This document shows positions 1 to 8,241 of a DNA stretch of 64,000 bases, piece after piece. Each line of letters starts with the position of its first letter. The stretch's first letter is position 1. The position numbers and the translations under genes are program-made. The notes beneath the pieces are model-generated. The model was not told the origin of the DNA. It searched no databases and saw only the letters and a list, made by a program, of their open reading frames with translations. Source of the stretch: JBJGXI01 sp045635475 (lineage in GTDB: Bacteria; Bacillota; Bacilli; Bacillales; Amphibacillaceae); the NCBI RefSeq assembly GCF_045635475.1, contig NZ_JBJGXI010000026.1, forward strand, positions 10,185 to 74,184. The letters run 5' to 3'.

Positions 1-1
1 A

Positions 2-1099
2 GTTGAAGAAGGCATTGATATTAGGAACTACGGTGGTGTTGATGGCCTGAACGAAATGAAAGCATTGTTTGCCGACATCCTTAAAGTAAGTCCTAACGAA
101 GTAATTATTGGCGGTAACTCTAGTTTAACGATTATGCATGATACCGTTGCACGAGCGTTATTACATGGTGTAGTAGATAGTAACACAGCATGGATAAAGG
201 CACCTAAGATTAAGTTTCTCTGCCCAAGTCCTGGATATGACCGTCACTTTAGCATTTGTGAATCATTAAATATCGAGATGATCACCGTTGACATGCTCGA
301 GGATGGTCCAGACATGGATGCGGTAGAGGAACTCGTTAAAGAAGATGCCTCGATTAAAGGGATTTGGTGCGTACCAAAATACAGTAACCCTGAAGGCACT
401 ACATATAGTGATGAAGTGGTTGACCGCCTTGCTCGTATGGAAACAAAAGCAACTGATTTTAGAATTTTCTGGGATGATGCCTATACAATCCACCATCTAA
501 CAGACGAACCAGATCAACTAAAAAATATTCTAACAGCGTGTAAACAAGCTAAAAATCCGAATCGTGTATTCATATTCGCTTCGACATCAAAAGTAACCTA
601 TCCTGGTTCAGGCGTAGCTGCGATGGCTGCTAGTGAAGAAAATATTACTGCTATCAAAAAACAGCTCGCTGTCCAAACAATAGGACCTGATAAAATTAAC
701 CAACTCAGACATATTCGATTTTTCGAGAATGCTGAAAACCTAGAGAATCACATGAAAAAGCATGCGGAAATTATAAAGCCAAAATTTGATAAAGTACTTC
801 ATGTACTTGAGTCCGAGTTAGGTGAATTGCAAATCGCTTCTTGGAAGGAACCTAATGGCGGCTATTTCATCAGCTTAAATACATTAGATGGGTGTGCAAA
901 CGAAGTGGTTGCCCTTGCTTCAGAAGTTGGCGTTAAGTTAACGCCAGCCGGTGCTACATTCCCTTATGGAAAAGATCCAAAAGATCGAAACATTCGGATT
1001 GCACCAACGTTCCCAACCTTGGCTGAGCTAGAAACAGCCATTCACGTATTATGCTTGTGTGTAAAGCTAGCTAGTGTGAAAAAATTGCTACAAAAGTAA
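2..1099 (+). CDS. Class I aminotransferase (AspT/MocR-like subgroup), 5' end outside window
   Basis: PLP-dependent fold-type I aminotransferase, probably acting on aspartate or a similar amino acid in the cytosol. The first in-frame ATG is at 56, but the frame is open to the window edge and the upstream codons encode VEEGIDIRNYGGVDGLNE, which fits the family (NYGG precedes the helix here), so the gene starts outside. Visible motifs are GGNSSLTIMHD near the cofactor phosphate site, FWDDAY (Asp that contacts the PLP ring nitrogen) and FASTSKVTYPGSG with the Schiff-base lysine. The full family is about 430 residues, so roughly 60-70 are missing. The substrate is inferred from resemblance to corynebacterial AspT-type enzymes. 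Confidence 0.85.
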   Translation, partial: VEEGIDIRNYGGVDGLNEMKALFADILKVSPNEVIIGGNSSLTIMHDTVARALLHGVVDSNTAWIKAPKIKFLCPSPGYDRHFSICESLNIEMITVDMLEDGPDMDAVEELVKEDASIKGIWCVPKYSNPEGTTYSDEVVDRLARMETKATDFRIFWDDAYTIHHLTDEPDQLKNILTACKQAKNPNRVFIFASTSKVTYPGSGVAAMAASEENITAIKKQLAVQTIGPDKINQLRHIRFFENAENLENHMKKHAEIIKPKFDKVLHVLESELGELQIASWKEPNGGYFISLNTLDGCANEVVALASEVGVKLTPAGATFPYGKDPKDRNIRIAPTFPTLAELETAIHVLCLCVKLASVKKLLQK

Positions 1100-1104
1100 G
1101 AAAA

Positions 1105-1293
1105 GCTCGGGGGCCAGTTTAGAAACTTAGCGACTGAAGCTAATCGATTGAGATAAAGGAATCATGGCACCCGCATAGGGGGTATGTCGAAGTTGGACGA
1201 CAAGTCCGATTTTAGTCAACTTTCCATGATGAATTATCGTAATGCCCTTCGTTAAGTCACACAGTTTCTGGTGCTCGGATCTAGACTTTCTTA
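1105..1293. repeat. Degenerate Bacillaceae dispersed repeat (copy 1)
   Basis: Non-coding imperfect palindrome. It holds GAGATAAAGGAATCATGG near 1152 and a right end reading TTTCTGGTGCTCGGATCTAG near 1264. The same landmarks, GAGATAAAGGAAACACGG and CTGGGTGCTGGAGCTGGAT, occur in the repeat at 27153-27300, so the two appear to be copies of one family. This type resembles the bcr1-like intergenic repeats of Bacillaceae; that identification is from memory and not searched. Confidence 0.5.
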
Positions 1294-1300
1294 TCTGGTA

Positions 1301-1347
1301 AAAAAAGAGGTTAACATCCTATTTCTAAGGAGTGTTAACCTCTTTTT
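1301..1347. terminator. Rho-independent terminator
   Basis: Inverted repeat AAAAAAGAGGTTAACA / TGTTAACCTCTTTTT with a 16-base loop and a T run, functional in either direction. It lies downstream of the aminotransferase and its repeat, so it probably ends that transcript. Confidence 0.75.
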
Positions 1348-1547
1348 AAAATTTCAGTCTTTGAATAATAGTTCACGCTCGTTCACAAATTGCTACCCGT
1401 GTCTGCTTGTTTCAATCGTATAAAGCCCTAACGTTTGACCAAGTAATTTTGAAACACATGTAATAACTACTTCTGGTCTAATCAAAAGAACAGTACACAA
1501 GAAAAGCATCAATTTTCGGTCTCAAAACATTCTCATACATTTGGAAT

Positions 1548-1585
1548 AAAAAAAATAGAATCCCCTTATGGAGATTCTATTTTTT
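1548..1585. terminator. Bidirectional terminator behind the RND pump gene
   Basis: AATAGAATC/GATTCTATT hairpin with A and T runs on both sides, just past the stop codon of the minus-strand efflux gene. The 200 bases between this hairpin and the one at 1301-1347 hold no gene that I can see. Confidence 0.75.
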
Positions 1586-1593
1586 CTATATTA

Positions 1594-4500
1594 CTATGAC
1601 TTTTTACGGTTGTTAATTTTAGCAGAAACTTCATATACGATAGGAACAATTACTAGGGTTAACAACGTTGAGCTAGTTAAGCCACCAATAACTGTTACAC
1701 CTAATCCTTTCGAAATAAGTCCGCCACCTTCTGCACCAATCGCTAACGGTATTAATGCACCAATTGTCGCCAATGCTGTCATTAATATCGGACGGAGACG
1801 TGTTGCTCCAGCTTCTAACAGTGCTTCTCTCGTGGACATTCCTTCTTTTTCCATATGAATGACACGATCAATTAAAACAATAGCGTTTGTTACAACAATT
1901 CCGATTAGCATCAATGCCCCAATCATGGCTGAAACACTTAATGGTTCGTTGGCAATCCATAGTGCTACTAGTCCTCCAATGATTGTAAATGGTAAGGAGA
2001 ATAAAATCGAAAATGGTGCCAATGCTCCGCCAAATGTAACTACAAGTACAAAGTAAACAATCGCAATTGCAGCTAACATTGCAAGGCCTAGCTGTGTGAA
2101 TGACTCGGTAATTTGTTCTGTTACTCCACCAAATTCGACTGAAGTGCCAGCAAGATCTAGATCGGTAATCTCCTGCTCAATGTCTGTTGATATAGCTGCC
2201 ACATCATTCGATAAAACATCGGCAGAAATAGATGCGTACATTCGTCCATCTCTACGTGATATTGTATCCGGTGATTTGCCTTCTTCAACGTCCATCACAT
2301 CTTCAATCGTTATTGTAGTTCCTAAAGGTGTTTGGATTTCCAATGATTTAATATCATCAATACTCTCGTATGATTTTTCTTCTACTTCAATATAGACTTG
2401 AATGTCTTCTCCCTCATGCTTCACCGTAGTGAGCACGGGCGCTTCACCTGTACTACTTAAGTTCATGCCAACTTGAGCGGCCGTTAAACCATATTGGCTC
2501 AACTTCTCTTGATTAGCTACAAGTGTATATTGATCATATGCTTCAGATAAACTAGATTCTGCGTTATCTAGCTCATCTTTATTTTGCATAAGTGGAAGAA
2601 TTTGATCTACAGCACCTTGGATTTCTTCTAAGTTATCACCATAAACAAATAACTCTATTCCACTTCCACCAGCACCTGTAAAGTCTAGACTTCCCCATTC
2701 TCCTCGCGCTGTGTCTTCATTTAAAACGTCAATAATCGCTGAGCTTTCTTCACTAAAGTTCTCAAACTCATCATCATACTCAACAAAGAATAGTGCAGAG
2801 TTACCTCCACCCATGCCCATCATTGACATCGGACTTCCGCCACCTATGGAGTATTGATAGGTCGTGACACCTTCACGATTACTTAAAAACGTTTCCGCAT
2901 CTAGCGCAACAGCTTCCACATCTTCTATCGTTTGACCTGGTTCAGGACTATACGTTGCCATCACCATTTTCTGTTCATCAGAAGGCAAGAAGCTTACACC
3001 AATTACTGGGACTAAGAAAAGACTTGCAACCAATACAACTGTTGCACCACCGAATGTGATTAACTTATGGTTAAGTACCCAGTCTAAAATACGCTTATAA
3101 AAGTTTGCCAATTTACTTGGTTTCTCTTCGTGAGCTTTATTGTTCACTTGTTTGTTATAAAGATTTTTCTTAAATAACGAGTGAGCAAGCATTGGTACAA
3201 TTGTTACAGCAACAATTAGTGATGCTAATAAAGCAAACACCACTGCTAGAGCGAATGGTAAGAACATTTCTCCTACTTGTCCGCTAACTAAACCTAACGG
3301 TAAGAAAACTGCTATCGTTACAATTGTCGATGAACTGATTGGTACAAACATTTCTCGCGTTGCTTCTCGAATTAGCTCTTTTCCTTGAAGCTTTTCACCA
3401 GAAAGGGCCATTCGTCTATAGATGTTCTCAATAACGACAATCGAGTCATCAATAACACGTCCAATTGCAACCGTTAATGCACCTAATGTCATGATGTTTA
3501 ACGTGATATCCATCTGATGCAAAATTAAGATTGCCATCAATAACGACAAAGGAATGGATACAATCGAGATTAATGTTGTTTTGATACTTCTTAAGAACAG
3601 CAAGATAATTAATACCGCAAACAGTGCCCCGAATAATGCTTTGTTTAGCATTGTACTAACGGATTCCTCAATCGGTTCACCTTGGTCAAAGGTAGAAGTA
3701 ACTGTTAAGCCATATTGCTCTTCAAAACCTGTTATTTCATCTTTCACTGCATTAACGACATCTACAGTATTGGCATCCGCTGCTTTGATAATTTGAATAC
3801 CAATCGATTCTTCGCCATTCGTTCTTGAAATCGATTCTGATTCACTTACAATTTCGATATCAGCAACTTCAGATAATTGCACTGTCGGTATCCCTATTGT
3901 AGTAGGTACCTCTTCAGATGCAGGCTGCTCTTGTGATGGCATTTCTCCTGATGGAGCCTGTCCATTTTGTTGAGGTGTGATCGGTATTTCCATCTGTTTT
4001 AAATCCTCAACCGTTGCAACATTACCATCTACGACTAAGTTCTTTACTTCCCCATCAAAGTTTGTTAACCCTAGTGGAAAAGAAATATTAGAAGCTTGAA
4101 TGATTTGTTTTACCGTTTCTTGCGTTAGCCCATACTGTGCCATCGCATCCTCATCAAACTTCATTCGAACTTCTTGTACTTGTTGGCCAGAAATTTGAGC
4201 GTCCGCAAGCCCTTCAATTCCTTGTAACACAGGCAATACACTGTCTTCTACAGTTGTAGTTAATTGCTCTAGTGAAAGGTCTGGATCACTAATACTTAGG
4301 GCCATAACTGGTAATGCATTTAAACTTAACCTAGAAACTTGTGGATCATTTGCTCCTTCTGGTAAGGATATATTAGCTAAAGCACTTTGCACCTCATTTT
4401 CAACTTCATCCATATCTGTATCAAAATTAAATTCGATTTGGACTGAAGATGCATTTGCTAAAGAAGATGAAGTGACAAGTTCCACTCCGGTAATATTTTG

Positions 4501-4716
4501 CACCCGTTGCTCTATAGGTACGGTTAATTCATCCGCTACCTCATCTGGTGCAGCACCTGGATAAGTTGTTAAAACCGAGATATTCGGCAAGGTAATATCA
4601 GGAAGTGTTTCTTGTTTCATATTTAGTCCTGAGTAAAGCCCCGCAACTGTTACCATAATGGTAAGAATCCAAATCGCAAATTTGTTATTCAATGAAAAAT
4701 CAATAATCTTCTTCAA
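1594..4716 (-). CDS. RND-family multidrug/surfactant efflux transporter (SwrC/AcrB-like)
   Basis: Proton-driven inner-membrane efflux pump of the HAE1/RND superfamily, similar to B. subtilis SwrC (YerP). About 1040 residues, the usual RND length. It shows TM1 at residues 10-30, a periplasmic porter domain, a central TM block with the GALTVAIGRVIDDSIVVIENIYR signature (the Asp pair of the proton relay), a second porter domain and a C-terminal TM block. I chose TTG at 4716 because GAAGGAG lies 8 bases upstream; the GTG at 4725 overlaps that ribosome site. A Gly/Met-rich patch (MSMMGMGGGNS) sits in the second porter domain. No membrane-fusion partner is adjacent, as is normal for Gram-positive members. 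Confidence 0.93.
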   Translation of the reverse strand: MKKIIDFSLNNKFAIWILTIMVTVAGLYSGLNMKQETLPDITLPNISVLTTYPGAAPDEVADELTVPIEQRVQNITGVELVTSSSLANASSVQIEFNFDTDMDEVENEVQSALANISLPEGANDPQVSRLSLNALPVMALSISDPDLSLEQLTTTVEDSVLPVLQGIEGLADAQISGQQVQEVRMKFDEDAMAQYGLTQETVKQIIQASNISFPLGLTNFDGEVKNLVVDGNVATVEDLKQMEIPITPQQNGQAPSGEMPSQEQPASEEVPTTIGIPTVQLSEVADIEIVSESESISRTNGEESIGIQIIKAADANTVDVVNAVKDEITGFEEQYGLTVTSTFDQGEPIEESVSTMLNKALFGALFAVLIILLFLRSIKTTLISIVSIPLSLLMAILILHQMDITLNIMTLGALTVAIGRVIDDSIVVIENIYRRMALSGEKLQGKELIREATREMFVPISSSTIVTIAVFLPLGLVSGQVGEMFLPFALAVVFALLASLIVAVTIVPMLAHSLFKKNLYNKQVNNKAHEEKPSKLANFYKRILDWVLNHKLITFGGATVVLVASLFLVPVIGVSFLPSDEQKMVMATYSPEPGQTIEDVEAVALDAETFLSNREGVTTYQYSIGGGSPMSMMGMGGGNSALFFVEYDDEFENFSEESSAIIDVLNEDTARGEWGSLDFTGAGGSGIELFVYGDNLEEIQGAVDQILPLMQNKDELDNAESSLSEAYDQYTLVANQEKLSQYGLTAAQVGMNLSSTGEAPVLTTVKHEGEDIQVYIEVEEKSYESIDDIKSLEIQTPLGTTITIEDVMDVEEGKSPDTISRRDGRMYASISADVLSNDVAAISTDIEQEITDLDLAGTSVEFGGVTEQITESFTQLGLAMLAAIAIVYFVLVVTFGGALAPFSILFSLPFTIIGGLVALWIANEPLSVSAMIGALMLIGIVVTNAIVLIDRVIHMEKEGMSTREALLEAGATRLRPILMTALATIGALIPLAIGAEGGGLISKGLGVTVIGGLTSSTLLTLVIVPIVYEVSAKINNRKKS

Positions 4717-4745
4717 ATGTAACACTCCTTCTTTCTAATCTACTA

Positions 4746-4759
4746 ACTGACCGGTCAGT
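4746..4759. promoter_or_regulatory. TetR/AcrR-type operator palindrome
   Basis: Perfect 14-base palindrome ACTGACCGGTCAGT, 30 bases upstream of the efflux start. TetR-family efflux repressors commonly bind such GACCGGTC-centred sites. No TetR gene is present in the window, so the repressor would be encoded elsewhere. Confidence 0.55.
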
Positions 4760-4908
4760 CACTACATACGAATAATGTCCATAATACAACGATGACATTC
4801 CTTTCTCTATCTATTTTTCAACATGTTCATCTTACCAGTTTATTATGAACAGAAAATGAACAAGTAAATATTTAAAAAATTCCATCCAACTGAGTTAACT
4901 TCATATTC

Positions 4909-5012
4909 CCTTATACAGCTATCTGCATCCATATATAGTTTTTGCTACGGTTCAACACGACTATATATGGATGCGAATAACTAAAAGTCCTTATTATGAA
5001 ATTGACTAAACT
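4909..5012. repeat. Dispersed palindromic repeat, copy A
   Basis: About 100 bases: TTATACAGCTATCTGCATCC, a CATATATAG/CTATATATG inverted repeat, then a tail TTATTATGAAATTGACTAAA. The element at 41398-41500 is a clear relative. It occupies most of the gap between the efflux gene and the histidine kinase, which otherwise holds only the TetR-like operator. Confidence 0.55.
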
Positions 5013-5079
5013 AATTAAGGTAGTTGTTTTAAAGGACCTCGATTATTAGGTCTCAAATAACCTCATCGGAGACCACCTT

Positions 5080-6474
5080 CTATTTTTTCAAAGGAAGTGT
5101 AAAGGTGAATTTCGTGCCTTGAGAAGGACTACTTTCCACTTCAATTGTTGTTTGATGCAGTTCAATAATTTCTTTTACGATAGATAATCCAATTCCCGTA
5201 CCCACTTTTTGAGATCTTGCTTTATCTTCTTTATAAAACCGTTGCCAGATATTTTTTATATTTTCTTTATCAATACCAGGACCATAATCACGCACGGTAA
5301 AAACAGCATTGTTATCTCGTGTTGTTAATGAGACTTCAATATTACTTTTATCTGTTGAAAACTGAATCGCATTACGTATCAAGTTCGTTACTACTTGATC
5401 AATCTTATCTGGATCGGCATATACCCATATGTCCTTATCTTCATCTGTATTTAATTGTACTTCAACTTGCTTTTTTGTTAACTCTAAGTCCATGCGGGCA
5501 ATAATTTTCCGCAATTCCTCAGAAAGGTTATAATTTTCCCTGTTGATTTCTAATTTATTTGCTTCCAATTTGGATAAAGCTAACAAATCATTGACTAACT
5601 TTATTTCTCGTTCTGTTTGTTCTTTCATTATTTTGAGATAGTGTTTTTCCTTTTCCTTTGGTATCGTGCCGTCGATAATTGCTGTTAAGAACCCATGTAC
5701 GGACGTTAGTGGCGTTCGCAGATCATGAGATACATTTGCGATAAAATCTCTTCTCATTTTTTCTAATCCTTCTAATTCATCCGCCATAAAATTAAACGTC
5801 TCGCCTAATCTTCCAATCTCATCGTTTGATTTAACTTTTACTCGAGATTTAAAATTGCCCTCGGCTATGTTTTTAGCGATTTCACTCATATTCTTGACAG
5901 GTACCGTTATTTTTTTTGATAAGAAAAACAGCATAACAGCAATGATTAAGGTAGTTGGAATTAAGGAATATAAAAACAATTTCTTAGCTGCGTTTATATT
6001 GTAATAGGCCTCTAAAGTAGTTAAAATAATGGCATGCTCTTGATAATTCCCTGTCAGTGGTGCCCCCATGATCAACACTCTAGGATCGTTTTCCATTCGT
6101 TGGATATGATCAATTGCCTTGCCACTCAATACGTCTTCTACAACACTTTTTTCTATTACTAAGTCTGTTTGGACACCAGCTTTATACAAAAGCTCACCAC
6201 TATTATCATAGAGAAAGTATGTGGCATTATTACCTGATAAACTCAAATTTATCGTTGATTTTACAAGTTCTTGACTCCATCCTTCTAGATATGCTTGATC
6301 TAACAATTCTTGAATTGAAGTGATTTGTTCTATGGTTAACTTATTATGGCGATTTTCGATATCATTTCTAAATAATATAAATGCAATTGTTGACAGCAAT
6401 ATAAAAGAAAAGAACATGGTTCCAATAAATGTACCAAACAGCTTCAGAAATATAGTCGAGCGAAACTTACTCAT
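5080..6474 (-). CDS. Membrane sensor histidine kinase (HAMP, HisKA, HATPase)
   Basis: Orthodox two-component kinase, 464 residues. TM1 is about residues 10-35, then an extracytoplasmic sensor of roughly 125 residues, TM2 at 165-185, a HAMP linker and a HisKA box FIANVSHDLRTPL with phospho-acceptor His250. The ATP-binding domain has N, G1 (DYGPGID) and G2 (GTGIGLSIV) boxes. It overlaps the upstream response regulator gene by 8 bases, so the pair is co-transcribed. The signal is not evident. The layout resembles ResE/YclK-type kinases, but I do not assign an orthologue. Confidence 0.92.
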   Translation of the reverse strand: MSKFRSTIFLKLFGTFIGTMFFSFILLSTIAFILFRNDIENRHNKLTIEQITSIQELLDQAYLEGWSQELVKSTINLSLSGNNATYFLYDNSGELLYKAGVQTDLVIEKSVVEDVLSGKAIDHIQRMENDPRVLIMGAPLTGNYQEHAIILTTLEAYYNINAAKKLFLYSLIPTTLIIAVMLFFLSKKITVPVKNMSEIAKNIAEGNFKSRVKVKSNDEIGRLGETFNFMADELEGLEKMRRDFIANVSHDLRTPLTSVHGFLTAIIDGTIPKEKEKHYLKIMKEQTEREIKLVNDLLALSKLEANKLEINRENYNLSEELRKIIARMDLELTKKQVEVQLNTDEDKDIWVYADPDKIDQVVTNLIRNAIQFSTDKSNIEVSLTTRDNNAVFTVRDYGPGIDKENIKNIWQRFYKEDKARSQKVGTGIGLSIVKEIIELHQTTIEVESSPSQGTKFTFTLPLKK

Positions 6475-7153
6475 TAGTTACCACCTCAAACTTATACCCT
6501 ACGCCTCTGATTGTCTTTAATGTCCAACTTGGATTGTCTTTTATTTTTTCCCGAACTCTTTTTATATGAACGTCTACGGTCCTCGGGTCACCATCGAATT
6601 CAAAGCCCCAAAGTACATCAATCAGCTGTTGTCTCGTAAATACTCGATTAGGATGAGATGCTAGGTAATACAGCAAGGATATTTCCTTTAAAGGCATGTC
6701 TATTTCTTGCCCGTTCAAATATACCCTGTACTCCGTAAGGTTTACTGTTAAGGAGGGATATGTTACGCATTCCTTGGCAGAAAATCCTGAACTAGTTCTT
6801 TTTAGCACAGCTTTTATCCTAGCAACCAATTCCTCTGGTTCGAACGGCTTCACCATGTAATCATCTACACCTAAGTCAAATCCCTTCACCTTATCATACG
6901 TCTCGCCTTTTGCCGTTAACATGATAATCGGTGTTTCGAAGTCGATACGGATACGCTTGCACACTTCCCATCCGTCCATTTTGGGCATCATAATATCAAG
7001 GATAACAAGATCATACGTATCGTTATAAAAACTATCTAACCCAAACTCACCATCGCTAGCAATTGTAACCTCAAATTCATGTTTTTCTAAATACAGCTGA
7101 ATGATCTCGCTAATGAACGGATCATCCTCTATAACCAAGATTTTTAGTTTCAA
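6467..7153 (-). CDS. OmpR/PhoB-family response regulator
   Basis: DNA-binding partner of the kinase encoded immediately downstream. Receiver domain with acidic pocket (IEDD), phospho-acceptor Asp53 (VILDIMMPKMDG), Thr in MLTAKG and Lys in YMVKPF, followed by a C-terminal winged helix (DPRTVDVHIKRVREKI, TIRGVGYKFE). I place the start at TTG 7153, which gives MKLKILVIEDD and has GGAG 7 bases upstream; the longer reading from 7186 adds a non-conserved leader. Length is then 228 residues, standard for the family. Confidence 0.92.
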   Translation of the reverse strand: MKLKILVIEDDPFISEIIQLYLEKHEFEVTIASDGEFGLDSFYNDTYDLVILDIMMPKMDGWEVCKRIRIDFETPIIMLTAKGETYDKVKGFDLGVDDYMVKPFEPEELVARIKAVLKRTSSGFSAKECVTYPSLTVNLTEYRVYLNGQEIDMPLKEISLLYYLASHPNRVFTRQQLIDVLWGFEFDGDPRTVDVHIKRVREKIKDNPSWTLKTIRGVGYKFEVVTNE

Positions 7154-7191
7154 GGCTTGTCTCCTCTCTTTCACCTTTTTGAACACGCACT

Positions 7192-7863
7192 CTAAGTTAA
7201 CTTGTAATCATCGAGACGAATGACATTTTGATTTTCATAGCTTGACTTTACATTATCCATCTCATCTTTTATGCTTTCCATTTTCTTGTCTAAATAAGTA
7301 ACTTGATCGGCTGCATTCTTTAACTCTGATAACAATCGATTTGGAACATTTTGATTGAATTTGTAATATATCTTATGTTCTAGGCTCGCCCAAAAATCCA
7401 TCGCAATAGTTCGAATTTGAACTTCGACTAGTACCGGTTCCCTACGATCAGTTAAAAATACAGGTATTTCAATAATTAAATGCAAGCTCTGGTAGCCATT
7501 TGCCTTTGGATTTTTTAAGTAATCCTTCTTTTTCACGACTGTAATATCATCTTGTTGCTCAAGCATATTATAAATTCGATAAATATCTGAAACAAATGAA
7601 CACGTGATTCGGATGCCTGCAATGTCTTTCACGAATTTTTTTGCATTAGCAGTCGTCACTTCATATCCTTTTCTATTCAATTTGTCGATAATGCTTTCTG
7701 GTGTTTTCAGACGTGATTTAACATGTTCAATAGGATTATGTCCATTCACAAATTGAAAATTCTCATTAAGTATTTTTAGTTTCGTATTAATTTCATCTAA
7801 TGCAAATTTGTAAACAATTAAGAAATCCTTCCATTCATTTAAAACAGTATTCATTTTGTTCAT
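7192..7863 (-). CDS. relP: Small alarmone synthetase RelP (YwaC)
   Basis: Makes (p)ppGpp from GTP/GDP and ATP; synthetase domain only, no HD hydrolase. 223 residues closely resembling B. subtilis YwaC: GHNPIEHVKSRLKTPESI, DIAGIRITCSF, NGYQSLHLIIE, VEVQIRTIAMDFWASLEHKIYYK. The gap to the response-regulator gene downstream is 38 bases, so the three genes may share a transcript, which would link alarmone output to a two-component system. A second paralogue, relQ, lies at 34766-35392. In B. subtilis ywaC answers cell-wall stress; no extracytoplasmic sigma promoter is obvious here. Confidence 0.93.
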   Translation of the reverse strand: MNKMNTVLNEWKDFLIVYKFALDEINTKLKILNENFQFVNGHNPIEHVKSRLKTPESIIDKLNRKGYEVTTANAKKFVKDIAGIRITCSFVSDIYRIYNMLEQQDDITVVKKKDYLKNPKANGYQSLHLIIEIPVFLTDRREPVLVEVQIRTIAMDFWASLEHKIYYKFNQNVPNRLLSELKNAADQVTYLDKKMESIKDEMDNVKSSYENQNVIRLDDYKLT

Positions 7864-7932
7864 TTACTTACCATCCTTTAGCTTCATTTGAATTTCATAC
7901 TAGAGCTATTTTTTTATGAACCTCTTATGCTG

Positions 7933-7962
7933 ATTATATGCAGATTGCACAGTCAGTTACAA
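7933..7962 (-). promoter_or_regulatory. Candidate SigA promoter for relP
   Basis: On the minus strand TTGTAA, 18 bases, TATAAT, about 70 bases upstream of the relP start. Good -10, imperfect -35. Confidence 0.45.
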
Positions 7963-8038
7963 AACGGTGTGTGGAGTGATTATCAATTAACTCTCATAAA
8001 CAACCAATCATCTATTTAACATATAAGCGATAATTTAT

Positions 8039-8227
8039 TTACATAGTAGCATTCCAATATGAATAACAAATGAACAAAGGAAAATTATTTGGGACAATGT
8101 TTGTATGCGCGGGATAGTCGAGAATGGAGGATTGAATTGTAAATGACTTGTTTTCATAAAGTATGTAGGAGAGGCAGTATGCCTCTCCATTTTCCTGCTC
8201 ATTGCTTGCACTAAATGCAGATCCCAT
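8039..8227 (-). CDS. Doubtful 62-residue ORF behind the isoprenoid synthase
   Basis: Encodes a peptide ending FICYSYWNATM. It starts 14 bases after the stop of the isoprenoid synthase gene, but there is no purine-rich ribosome site, and a 9-bp hairpin (GGAGAGGCA/TGCCTCTCC, 8167-8187) lies inside it, which could instead be a weak terminator. The position next to a prenyl-transferase-domain gene and the tryptophan near the C-terminus recall ComX pheromone precursors, but no ComP/ComA pair follows. Probably not a gene; listed because nothing else fills 7964-8241. Confidence 0.2.
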   Translation of the reverse strand: MGSAFSASNEQENGEAYCLSYILYENKSFTIQSSILDYPAHTNIVPNNFPLFICYSYWNATM

Positions 8228-8241
8228 GTTTTAATAACGGT

